In this document: positions 44,124 to 53,712 of the stretch, one piece after another
Layout: every line of letters starts with the position of its first letter
Numbering within the stretch: the stretch's first letter is position 1
Source: JdFR-22 sp964534325
GTDB taxonomy: Archaea > Halobacteriota > Archaeoglobi > Archaeoglobales > Archaeoglobaceae
Length of the DNA: 64,000 nt
Reading direction: 5' to 3'
Assembly (NCBI GenBank): GCA_964534325.1
Contig: CAZHOR010000012.1
Coordinates: 1-64,000 of the forward strand
The notes under the pieces: model-generated
The model's input: the letters and a program-made list of their open reading frames with translations, nothing else
Database searches by the model: none
Told to the model about the DNA's origin: nothing
Program-made: the position numbers and the translations under genes

Positions 44124-47100
44124 TCACCTCCTCACCACGGTAACATCAAAGGTTCGATGGATTTCGTAATTGTAGTTCTGCCTTCCGATAAAGAGGCTTT
44201 CTTCAATTTCATCTTTGTCCTTCCAGAAGTAGTGATAAGCTCCATAGGTGTTTTCTCCGATCTTTCTAAGCTTTATATAGCCGTCTGGAAAGTCTTCGCC
44301 CCAGTAATAATTGCAGTCAGCGTATCTACGGGAATCACTGCCCTTTACCATTATACAGTTGGCAAAATATTTTGGATCCGGATAGTAGTTTTTGCCGCTA
44401 TAATCGATGTTCACAGTCCCATCTGTGCTTTCGGAATCGACCAGCGTCCAATCAGGCCCTTCCTCACCTCTGGGATAACTGCAAACCATACCAAATCCCG
44501 TGCAAACACAGTTATAATCAGCTTCTTTGATCCAGAAATTTTGCCATTCACCGTCAAGACTCCCGCTAAGCGGCACTTTTACTTTAACTGGATTGATATA
44601 AACCCAGAGATTTCCTGCATTATCTTCTCTGAGTTTGGTGTGCACAGTCTTAACATTGCTCATTTTGGGAGTGATGCTCGTGTCGGAAGAACCTGTAGTG
44701 GTCTCTTTAAGACAATATGGGACTGGTTTCTCACACTCTCTGCCATTCCATTCGGCACACATGCAGTTACAATATATGCTCTTATCAATACGATTAGTTT
44801 TTTGTTTGAAAGTTATGGAAGCATCAGTAGTTTCTCTATCGCTTCTTCTGTCCCAAATGGTTTTGGAGTCAAAGTCGTAACCATAGACAACCCCGAATTT
44901 GGTGCCATATCTTCCATAAGTGCTATCACTATAGTAGTTGTAGTACTCTTCCCAGTTGATGGATATGATAAACTCTTCTTTCTTCACTTCGATCCAGGTA
45001 TCATCGAACACAGAATCTTCGTAGCTCAATCCCTGATACATGGCCCGGATCTTCACCACTCCCTCTTTCTTTCCGGCAATGAATTTGAGGGTTGCTTCAC
45101 CATTCTGGTCGGTCACGGGATTATCAGTCCCTTCGAAAGTCGGTCCCATTGGTTCAATCTTGCTGTCCGTTCGGACAAAGGTCTGCACCAGAATCATTTT
45201 CCCTTCCAGTGGTTTTCTCTCTCCCTTCTCATTTTCACTATAGAGCGATATGTGGATAAGTGTATCTTCTCCGGGGGAGACCTCTTCCTCCTCCGGCGCT
45301 ATTTCAATTCCAATTCCGGCTATTTTGATAACGGCTTTTTGATGCACTTTCTTGTTGCCCCTGGCTTTAACGAATATGTCTACTGTGTCCTTTCCTGCTT
45401 TGCTGCCCTTATGCAGAACGTAAGTAGCCTCTGCATTCCCATCTCCATCGGTGGTGGAGTAAACGTAACTGGAGTAGTGTTCAGCTCCCCCTTCAGCCTT
45501 AACATATCCTCTGTCGGTGATATGGTCAAAGTAAACTCTGGCACCCTCTACAGGATTTCCTTTGCAGTCAACAACCCTGACTTTAATGTTGGCTTCGTTC
45601 TTTCCCTCCTCCAGGGTTACAGTGTCAGGATCGAGTGTCAGCGAGATGATGGGATCCCTGGGAGGGAGCTTGTTCATTTCCCACGCCCTGATGGTAGCCC
45701 CGACATCTCCCTGAGAGAATATGAGGGTGGAAAGTACGGAATCTTTATTACTTCCACTGGTTGAAGCTCTTTGCACAGCTTGTACCCTGTCAACATCGAG
45801 AAGGGTCGAAGTCATAACATATTTGCTTCCTAAGGTTGAGTGGGAAAATGACAGGATATAGTCGGCGTTGACCATCTTTCCGGCTGCGGAGAAATCCACT
45901 TCAGCACCTGGATTCTCCACCAACAATTGCTCCTGCTCAGCAAGGACATTTCGCACGTCAGAGTATGAGTATATCATTACGTTTGTAGAGCTTTGCTTTA
46001 TCATCCTCTGGTACTTTGTCACCAGCTCCTGATCGACCTGACTAATGTTCCATGGGGGTCCAACCATCAAATACACTTTGGGCTTAGAGCAGCTGTCCTG
46101 GTTCTCCTGGAAAGAAATAGAATTTAATGATGAGGTTAGACTATTGGATTGTCCAATTGAGCCGTAATCATAACTGCTCATGGATAGCCCCATATCCTCC
46201 ATTTCCTGTTCGGAAAGAGTGACTCCTGTATCCCTTAAAATGATATTTCTGCGCACTTCTTCTCCGCACTTTAGGGCAATAGGAGTGAATGGAATGTTGA
46301 ACACTCTTCCATCACCACCATACGCTTTGCCCACTAAATAGTAGTCTCCCGGTGGCGCGTTGATGGAATATGATGAATGACCACCCTCGATTTCTTTATC
46401 TATTATTTCCAGTGTTTTTGCGTCTATCAATTGTATCTGGCTCAAGTAAATGGAGGAGAAGGAGCCGAAAATGTATCTGCCCGAAAGTTTACCGGATTCT
46501 CTGCAGATATCGAAGGTTTGCATATCTTCCGCCAGAAGATCTCCCTCGTCACTGTAAACATCACTTCTGACCACATAGGTCCCGTTCTTCCAGCTGGAGC
46601 CTATCTTCCCGGTGAATACGGTAGAGAACTCGCTGGCTAACGGAATGTAATCCTTGCCCCAAATACTCTCGCTCATCGCTGGAAGGTAGAGCCTGTTGTG
46701 ATCGGGATCTTCCAGGGAGATAAAGACCGTTCCGTTATGAGATTCGGTCCCGGGGGTCAGCGCATGCTCTATTATAACCTCTTCCCCATCTGTGAAGACC
46801 TGATCAACATAAATTCTGGTGGATACATGGGGATTGTAATATATCTTCTCTGTGGAAAGTGCAATAGGATGAGTGTCTCCTTTCTCTACGATCTTGCCCA
46901 CCATAGCATAGGTTCCGGGAGCGAAACCCTCAAACTCAATTGAGTCAGGAAGCCTGCCGTAGTGGTTGTTCTTCAGATAATAAGCATCAAGAGTTTGCTG
47001 CTCACCCCAATCCGGGTAGTAGCGTATAGTGCCATCGGGACCAAGCAGATATATGTAAGCGTCAAAACTACTTTCATTGGTTATGCCATCTATTTTGACG

Positions 47101-50100
47101 TAGAATTCCAGCTCTTCGCCTTCCGCTATCGACTTATCAAGGGTAAAGACTTCGATCTGAGGAGCCTGAGTATCCATTAAGGGCATCAGGTTCAGGTTCT
47201 TTATTCTCCACTCTTCTGTATCTTTACCCTGAGAATTGTTGACGTGAATGAAGGATAGGATGTTCTGGCCATCGGGGACCAGAGCATCGGCAGACATGTT
47301 AAATTCATAGGTAGTCCATCCCGAAGTGTTCATCGAGCCGATAAACATCCCACTATCTGTATAATTTTCCACTGTTTTGTTTCCCTTATCTTCTTTGAGG
47401 AATTTGTTGATATAGACATCAACTTTTCCATTAACATCCGCCTCTAAGGTCAATTTGTGGTCAACACTCCTTCCCATGAAAGAAAATGCAACATCTTCCG
47501 GAAATTCAGGCGTACCTGCAGAGTCTACTTCACCCAGTGCGAGGGGGACCACTTCAAATGACACTTCGCCTCTGCCTTTCATGCCATAGTACTCTTCCCC
47601 ATTAAGCAACAGGTTATGCTCTCCAAGAGTCAACCCCTTGATAGTAATGGAGGATGAGGGGTTTATTGATACTGGATCAGAACCATCAATTATGTATGAT
47701 GCTCTTTCCAGCGGCACAGATGACGTATAGCTGAGAGCGATCTCTCTATCAGTGTATCTCTTGTCTTTAGGAGATGTGATGGTAATATCGAACTCTAATT
47801 CCTCTTCCTCGACCTCTTCAAGAGGCTCTTGTACGGTAAATCCAGAACCGCCTCCACCTCCACTACTCCCGCCGGTCGATACGGATATAGTGAAGTTCAC
47901 CATATCGGAGTTGACATTTCCAGCTGTGTCGTTAACGTAAACAACCACGGAGTGTTGACCGTTCGACAGCCCGGTTATGGTGGTGTTGGGTTTAAACGAA
48001 ACATTTGATTTATTATCGAGACTATACCACCAGCTGTGCACGTCATTGTCAAGAGAATGAACTTTTAGGTGAACGTAATTCGCTCCGTAACTCTTACCTT
48101 CTACGGGAGCGATAATGGAAATGCTGGGGGGTGTAGTGTCATTACCCAGTGCAGTCAAGGGGTGATAATCCCCTCCATTGATTATATCGCCGCTGGAGTT
48201 GTAGGGTATCTGAGTATCTCCTAACCCGTCTTCTCCTTCTGTGTCTGCTCCTGCGTAATCGTGCCAGTAATTACCGCCCAGGTAGGAGCCCCCGATGATG
48301 TTGGTGCCGGGAGTCCTGGTAATGTTCCAAAAGTTGTGTCCTCCATCCTGGGCAGAGTCATGTCTCCTGTCATATGCGTTTCCGGAGCTGTTGAAATAGT
48401 TGTTGTATACGGTGTTATTGTTGGAGTGAGCACCGAACATGTAAATTCCGTAGGTCTGTCCACCGGTCCAATCATAGTGTGTGGGTATGGTAGTGGCCAG
48501 TATGTAATTGGAGTGAACTGTGTTCTCATCTGCTTCTATAAATCTTATTCCACTTCCTCTGTCACAAGCTTCATATATGGGACTGAGGTCATAAGAGGGA
48601 CCGTTATCCGTTATGTTGGAGTGTGATACTGTATTTTCATGAGAGTGGTCAAGTCTTATCCCCTCACACCAGTTGGTCTCTATTAAGCAGTTCTCCACTT
48701 TAGAGTTAGCGGTATTTCCAAAATTGATTCCCATTGACTCAGAATCTTCATCACCGTTGTTCATTATCCATGAATCTCTTATGGTTATATTGGTAGAATC
48801 ATAGGCGGATATGCCGGCAATATGGTTATCGTGGGTATAAACATTATCAACTGTAACATTAGTGTTGTTGTAAAGCAATATTCCGTGGGAGTTGTCCTGT
48901 AAACTCAGTGACCTTATGGTGACGTTTTGACAGTTAATACAGGCTACAAATCCTGCATCATCGTAATCGATTATGTCGTTCGATATATTCACTAAATAGT
49001 AAATCTTCTTCTCTTCGCCTTCCACCACAATGGTGTTAGATGGGTCGATATGGTGATTGAAGTCGCCAAAAGAAGGTGCGTTTGTACTAACTGTGGGTGG
49101 AGGGTAAATATAGAAGTGATAGGAGTTGTTGGCCATGCGATTGTTCTTCATGGTTAAATTTGTGGTGGAGATATAAGATGATGAGGTCTCGATGTATATG
49201 CCTTTGTACTTCATTTCTATGGTATTGTTGTTGACTATGCAGTTGTTTGCATACCTTAGTCTTATACCTATATCCAGCGGGTGAGGAAGACCTTCTCCTC
49301 CAATTATGGTGTTATTGTCAATGCGATTATTATCTGAATTTACGGTTATTCCCCCATATCCGGTCATTGTGTTCCCGGATATCACATTATGGTCAAAACC
49401 ATTGTCAATTCTTATGAAGGGACTGGGGTAAGTCAGGGTTCTGTTAAATGTATTGTTCTCTATTCTATTATAAAGAGGGATATCATAAGGTAATACAGAG
49501 TCATAACCCACAATTATGGGTATACTTCTCCTGGTGGTGAAGTTGTTGTCAGCTATGGTGTTATATTTGGCATTCCAGATGGTCACCCCATCATTGAACT
49601 CATTTCCAGATATGGTATTCCCGTTGGAGTTCAATACCATTAGGACTCCATAACTGTTGTTAAGAAAGATATTCTCCCTGACGATATTATTGCTGCAACC
49701 GTGATGGGCTCGGTGATATGCGCCCCCGTAGTATGAATAAGAAGTCCAGCCGATTCTTACTCCTGCAGCTGTTCCATAAAAATTACTACCCGAGTAGGTT
49801 GAGTTGGTGATCAAGAATCCCTGGATAATGCTGCCAGCTTCAGTCAGTGTAAACCCGGAACCGGTCTTATTTGCGTTAAGATGCGGCCTATCCAAACCAG
49901 TGATGTTGAGGCTCTTGTTGACCAGCACATTTTCTTTATAAGTTCCATTGCAAACGATTATGGTGTCTCCATCTATGGAAGCGTTGACAGCGTCCTGTAT
50001 CTTGCTGAAGTTGGCTTCGCAGTCCAGTCCATCATCATCCACTATCCACACTACATTGTCCCTTATGGTGGTGAAGTTGTACACTGAGCTGTTGGAGTAG

Positions 50101-53100
50101 AGGTTGGAGTTGTCCCTATTGTAGGAGTAAACTCTGTAGTAGTAGGTAGAGTTCCCCTGTAGGTCTGTGAGGGTGATCTCCGGGTTGAGGGTATTATTGT
50201 GCCATTCCGACCATAAACCACTGGACAGATTTTGATTTACGCTGTAGAGGATGCGGTTGTTGCTCCCCATGTTGGTCTGCCAGCTTATGGTTACGCTGTT
50301 GTTGGTAGGAGTGCCTTGCTGGATGTTGGTTATAACCGGTGCTTCCTCAAAGGTGAGGATCATGGGGTAGTAATCTTTGGCTGAACTTTCTCCCGGTCCA
50401 CCATATATGTCGTAGGGAGTATCCCCGATACCATCCGAATTGTTATCCAGCCCGGTATAATCGCCCCAGTAGTTACCGGTATAGTTGCTGAAGGTTGTAC
50501 CGTTGTATTCGTATGAAACTAATGAAGTGGAATTCCAGTGATTGGAGAAGGAGGGGTCGTGACCGTTCTCTCCATTTTCGATCAAGTGGTTGAGATAAAC
50601 CGTATTATTGTAGCAGGTATAATCGCCTTCATATTGCCCAATCCCAATTCCCAAACCATTTTGGGCGCAATTGTTTCGGATGATGGTGTTGTGGCTACAC
50701 TGGTGGAACAATTTAATACCTTTTCCGTTATCAAGGGCTGTATTGCTGTCCACCAGATTATCGGTTGAATTGTATAGATAGTAGCCGTAATTATTTTCTG
50801 TGGCGTTGTTGGAGGTGATATTGTTGTTAATGGAGGAGTCGAGGTAGATTCCGTAGTCGTTATGGGTAAAGACGTTATTTTCTACTCTGGAATCGGTAGT
50901 ATTGAGGAAATAAATACTCTTACTATTGTGGGAAAAGGTGGAATCCCTAACGGTGATGTTTTGGGAGTTTATACAGTAAACAAGACCTGCATTTGAGCTT
51001 GAATCTATTAAAAGATCTGAAACGCTAAATAAGTAGTAAATGGATCTTCCTTGCACTAAATTGGTAGTATCGATATGATTGTAGAAACCAGTGGAGTCAT
51101 CAGCATCTATATCAAAGTTGTAGGTGTTATCGGTCATCTGGTTGTTCCTGAGGGTGTTGTTGGCAGAATCGTCGAGGTATATGCCATATCTGTTGTCCTG
51201 GAGGTAGTTGTTCTCTATCAGCCCATTATGGGTATTTTGGTAGTGGATACCGTGATACCAGTCGGTAGCGGTGACATTCATCACAGTAACGTTATCCAGT
51301 GAGTTATCGCTTACGTACACGCCATAGGTGCCGTGAGTATCAAGTCCGTCTATGAAGAAATTATGAGCATCGAATACCACGTCACTGGAGTTAATGGTTA
51401 TACATTTTGGGGAAGAGCTGTTCGTAATATTGTTTGTAAGGTGATAATAACCGGGATAGCTTATTACAGAGCAGTTGGATACTGCTGTGGTGGTTGAGAA
51501 GTAGACTATTTCATCTGAGTTGGTGTTTCCTGCAGTGTCCTCTGCAAAGATCCTTACCCAGTGATTACCGTCAGAAAGTGATGTACTATTAACATAATAG
51601 CCATTTTCATAATTCAGAGTTATGTTGGTTCCATCGATTTGGGCTTTCACTTCAGATATTCCAGAGGCGTCTGTCGCAGTCACGTTTATGTAGATGGTGG
51701 ATGCCAGATAGGTGGTGTTCTGGGGAGAGATTATTGATACTGAGGGGGGAATGCTGTCTATTCCTGTTAAAGCAAGCGGCAGGTAATCTGTGTTATTGGC
51801 ATTTAGTTCATATGGATTGTCGCAGAAACTATCTCCGTTGTCGTCGGCGCATCCCTGGCTGTGTCCCGTTCCGTTGGGCCAGAACCATGCATTCCCTCCC
51901 AAACGGTTACCACCAATGATATTGGTTCCAGTGGTATTGGTGGTGTTCCAGGTGTTTGAATAGGAGGACGAAACATAGAAATTCTTGGTGTTGTTGAAGA
52001 TGTTGTTGTATATGGAAGAACCAGTGCCCCATAAGTATAAACCGTAGTCACTATTCATGCTTACAGTGTTGTTCCTGATTATGTGGCCATTATAAGACGC
52101 TTCTATTCCACAGAACCCGTTTCCTTTGACTATATTGTCTTCTACTATATTATTCTTTGAGGCAAAAGCAATGCCAGACAAAGTATTTGAATTAACAATG
52201 TTTCCAGTTATTGTATTATTTTCAGAAAAAATTGATATTCCCTGATAACTATATTCACCGTTTGCACTTACATTACAGTTCTTTATGGTTGTATTGTCGC
52301 AATTATAATAAATCCAGATACCAGGGCCCTGATTGTCTGTTATATTACAATCTTTGATACTGTTATCAACTGAGTAAGTTTCAGCATAAATACCTCCAAA
52401 AGCACCGTTTTTAGTGATAGTAATATTTTTGAAGACATTGTTACTGGATGCTTCAAGGTTAATACCAGAGTGGGGATTACGAGAGTTTTTGGCGTTCAAT
52501 ATGGTGTTATGATTTGAATTTATAAGGGAAATTCCGTAGATATTGTTGGATGCGTTTAACTCTTCCACAGAACAGCCATCAGTTTCATACAAATAAAGCC
52601 CGTGTCCATATTGGTTTCCGTATTTGTTGTTTGTAAGGCTTAAATTCCTTAGCACCATTTCAGAGCAGTTTATAAGAGTGACTTTGCCCACATTGCTGAC
52701 TCTTGGAGCATCTAAAGCCAAATTCTCAATTACTAAACCGGTCTCGTTTACGTAATGGTAGTAGTAATCCCCGTTTACCTTATTATCGGTGAAAGTGTTG
52801 TAATATGAATTGGGTACAATATAAATTCCAAATCTATCACTATCACTGATTTCGTTATTTAATATAACGTTATTATTACTGGAAGATTCAAGTCTGATAC
52901 CAATATCGTTTTTAGTGATGTTATTATTGGAGATGTTACAATAATTCGCTCCGTAGAGATGAACCCCGTATTCGTAGCCATCTTTTGCATCCTTAATTGT
53001 TAAATCACTAATGTTAACATGGTCAGAGGTGACATAAAATACAGTATTGGAAGACCTACCCCTTACAATACAATTATCAGAACCGTTTTCTGACACGATC

Positions 53101-53342
53101 GTCAGCCGTTTCTCTACATCTACGTTCTCAGTATAAGTTCCATCCCTGACGATAACAGTATCACCGTGATTAGCAGCACCTACAGCTTCATTAATGCTTG
53201 AGTTGCACGCAATTCCATCAATAGAACTCGGACTATCGTCTACACAATAAGTTTCTGCCGAAGCGATACCTATACTCAAGCAAAATATAATAGTGAGAAC
53301 CAAGCTAAAACTCACAATAAATGAATATCTACCATCAAACAT
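44124..53342 (-). CDS. Giant NosD-type multidomain surface protein
   Basis: About 3072 residues. A signal peptide (FIVSFSLVLTIIFCLSIGIA) is followed by three right-handed beta-helix blocks, near 30-530, 625-1000 and 1097-1730. Each closes with a motif such as NYWGDYTGLDNNSDGIGDTP. Ig-like modules (PPSVSIISPQ near 535, PPSISIIAPV near 1735) and an Fn3 module (near 1005) lie between them. A Gly-rich linker lies near 1830, and beta-rich domains follow. A TolB/CsgG-like alpha/beta segment (PKVYLMVGPPWNIS...) sits near 2420-2560, then two bacterial-Ig-like modules (near 2570-2790). The Cys-rich C-terminal part ends without a membrane anchor. The start at 53342 is preferred over GTG 53351. N-glycosylation sites abound. 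The likely role is an S-layer- or matrix-associated surface structure. Confidence 0.85.
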   Translation of the reverse strand: MFDGRYSFIVSFSLVLTIIFCLSIGIASAETYCVDDSPSSIDGIACNSSINEAVGAANHGDTVIVRDGTYTENVDVEKRLTIVSENGSDNCIVRGRSSNTVFYVTSDHVNISDLTIKDAKDGYEYGVHLYGANYCNISNNNITKNDIGIRLESSSNNNVILNNEISDSDRFGIYIVPNSYYNTFTDNKVNGDYYYHYVNETGLVIENLALDAPRVSNVGKVTLINCSEMVLRNLSLTNNKYGNQYGHGLYLYETDGCSVEELNASNNIYGISLINSNHNTILNAKNSRNPHSGINLEASSNNVFKNITITKNGAFGGIYAETYSVDNSIKDCNITDNQGPGIWIYYNCDNTTIKNCNVSANGEYSYQGISIFSENNTITGNIVNSNTLSGIAFASKNNIVEDNIVKGNGFCGIEASYNGHIIRNNTVSMNSDYGLYLWGTGSSIYNNIFNNTKNFYVSSSYSNTWNTTNTTGTNIIGGNRLGGNAWFWPNGTGHSQGCADDNGDSFCDNPYELNANNTDYLPLALTGIDSIPPSVSIISPQNTTYLASTIYINVTATDASGISEVKAQIDGTNITLNYENGYYVNSTSLSDGNHWVRIFAEDTAGNTNSDEIVYFSTTTAVSNCSVISYPGYYHLTNNITNSSSPKCITINSSDVVFDAHNFFIDGLDTHGTYGVYVSDNSLDNVTVMNVTATDWYHGIHYQNTHNGLIENNYLQDNRYGIYLDDSANNTLRNNQMTDNTYNFDIDADDSTGFYNHIDTTNLVQGRSIYYLFSVSDLLIDSSSNAGLVYCINSQNITVRDSTFSHNSKSIYFLNTTDSRVENNVFTHNDYGIYLDSSINNNITSNNATENNYGYYLYNSTDNLVDSNTALDNGKGIKLFHQCSHNTIIRNNCAQNGLGIGIGQYEGDYTCYNNTVYLNHLIENGENGHDPSFSNHWNSTSLVSYEYNGTTFSNYTGNYWGDYTGLDNNSDGIGDTPYDIYGGPGESSAKDYYPMILTFEEAPVITNIQQGTPTNNSVTISWQTNMGSNNRILYSVNQNLSSGLWSEWHNNTLNPEITLTDLQGNSTYYYRVYSYNRDNSNLYSNSSVYNFTTIRDNVVWIVDDDGLDCEANFSKIQDAVNASIDGDTIIVCNGTYKENVLVNKSLNITGLDRPHLNANKTGSGFTLTEAGSIIQGFLITNSTYSGSNFYGTAAGVRIGWTSYSYYGGAYHRAHHGCSNNIVRENIFLNNSYGVLMVLNSNGNTISGNEFNDGVTIWNAKYNTIADNNFTTRRSIPIIVGYDSVLPYDIPLYNRIENNTFNRTLTYPSPFIRIDNGFDHNVISGNTMTGYGGITVNSDNNRIDNNTIIGGEGLPHPLDIGIRLRYANNCIVNNNTIEMKYKGIYIETSSSYISTTNLTMKNNRMANNSYHFYIYPPPTVSTNAPSFGDFNHHIDPSNTIVVEGEEKKIYYLVNISNDIIDYDDAGFVACINCQNVTIRSLSLQDNSHGILLYNNTNVTVDNVYTHDNHIAGISAYDSTNITIRDSWIMNNGDEDSESMGINFGNTANSKVENCLIETNWCEGIRLDHSHENTVSHSNITDNGPSYDLSPIYEACDRGSGIRFIEADENTVHSNYILATTIPTHYDWTGGQTYGIYMFGAHSNNNTVYNNYFNSSGNAYDRRHDSAQDGGHNFWNITRTPGTNIIGGSYLGGNYWHDYAGADTEGEDGLGDTQIPYNSSGDIINGGDYHPLTALGNDTTPPSISIIAPVEGKSYGANYVHLKVHSLDNDVHSWWYSLDNKSNVSFKPNTTITGLSNGQHSVVVYVNDTAGNVNSDMVNFTISVSTGGSSGGGGGSGFTVQEPLEEVEEEELEFDITITSPKDKRYTDREIALSYTSSVPLERASYIIDGSDPVSINPSSSITIKGLTLGEHNLLLNGEEYYGMKGRGEVSFEVVPLALGEVDSAGTPEFPEDVAFSFMGRSVDHKLTLEADVNGKVDVYINKFLKEDKGNKTVENYTDSGMFIGSMNTSGWTTYEFNMSADALVPDGQNILSFIHVNNSQGKDTEEWRIKNLNLMPLMDTQAPQIEVFTLDKSIAEGEELEFYVKIDGITNESSFDAYIYLLGPDGTIRYYPDWGEQQTLDAYYLKNNHYGRLPDSIEFEGFAPGTYAMVGKIVEKGDTHPIALSTEKIYYNPHVSTRIYVDQVFTDGEEVIIEHALTPGTESHNGTVFISLEDPDHNRLYLPAMSESIWGKDYIPLASEFSTVFTGKIGSSWKNGTYVVRSDVYSDEGDLLAEDMQTFDICRESGKLSGRYIFGSFSSIYLSQIQLIDAKTLEIIDKEIEGGHSSYSINAPPGDYYLVGKAYGGDGRVFNIPFTPIALKCGEEVRRNIILRDTGVTLSEQEMEDMGLSMSSYDYGSIGQSNSLTSSLNSISFQENQDSCSKPKVYLMVGPPWNISQVDQELVTKYQRMIKQSSTNVMIYSYSDVRNVLAEQEQLLVENPGAEVDFSAAGKMVNADYILSFSHSTLGSKYVMTSTLLDVDRVQAVQRASTSGSNKDSVLSTLIFSQGDVGATIRAWEMNKLPPRDPIISLTLDPDTVTLEEGKNEANIKVRVVDCKGNPVEGARVYFDHITDRGYVKAEGGAEHYSSYVYSTTDGDGNAEATYVLHKGSKAGKDTVDIFVKARGNKKVHQKAVIKIAGIGIEIAPEEEEVSPGEDTLIHISLYSENEKGERKPLEGKMILVQTFVRTDSKIEPMGPTFEGTDNPVTDQNGEATLKFIAGKKEGVVKIRAMYQGLSYEDSVFDDTWIEVKKEEFIISINWEEYYNYYSDSTYGRYGTKFGVVYGYDFDSKTIWDRRSDRETTDASITFKQKTNRIDKSIYCNCMCAEWNGRECEKPVPYCLKETTTGSSDTSITPKMSNVKTVHTKLREDNAGNLWVYINPVKVKVPLSGSLDGEWQNFWIKEADYNCVCTGFGMVCSYPRGEEGPDWTLVDSESTDGTVNIDYSGKNYYPDPKYFANCIMVKGSDSRRYADCNYYWGEDFPDGYIKLRKIGENTYGAYHYFWKDKDEIEESLFIGRQNYNYEIHRTFDVTVVRR

Positions 53343-53627
53343 ACCCCACACTCCCCCTCACATATAACTCCTCTCGATAACGAATCCAAGCCTTCCTACC
53401 CATACTACCACCCAAAGAACCTCTCAAGGAATTCGCACAAACATCAATCAGATTAACTGTGAAACTGTGCAAATACCAAATCCTCTTGGATAATAAAGCC
53501 ATTAATAATAAAAAATTTTTCATTTTTCACAGGAATTATTATCATAATAGCTCAAATGTTTTCGATGGAGGCATAGATAAGCTTTAATTGTTATATTCGG
53601 TTCATACCTCAATTTTCGACCAAAAGT

Positions 53628-53635
53628 TTTATATA
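53628..53635 (+). promoter_or_regulatory. Thermosome TATA box and ribosome-binding site
   Basis: TTTATATA at 53628-53635 is preceded by CAAAAG (BRE-like) and predicts initiation near 53657. GGAGGTGA at 53701-53708 is an ideal ribosome-binding site four bases before the thermosome ATG, so this message has a leader of about 55 bases. The 358-base gap to the divergent giant gene holds no other gene I can support. Confidence 0.6.
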
Positions 53636-53712
53636 GAACCCCTAATCCAACGAATTGTAATAAGACAGGAAATAGCTCAAAACGTTAAAAAAACACTTTT
53701 GGAGGTGATTTG

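Noticed and set aside
44157..45764. 535-codon open frame opposite the giant surface gene
   Set aside because: It is the antisense of a clearly coding, domain-rich sequence, has no ribosome site or recognisable domain, and is most likely a by-product of codon bias.
44124..53342. CRISPR-like or tandem DNA repeats
   Set aside because: The periodicity here is protein-level beta-helix repetition with diverged DNA, not exact repeats and spacers.
53335..53523. 62-codon frame overlapping the start of the giant gene
   Set aside because: It has no ribosome site or conserved pattern and overlaps the signal-peptide region of the giant gene in another frame.
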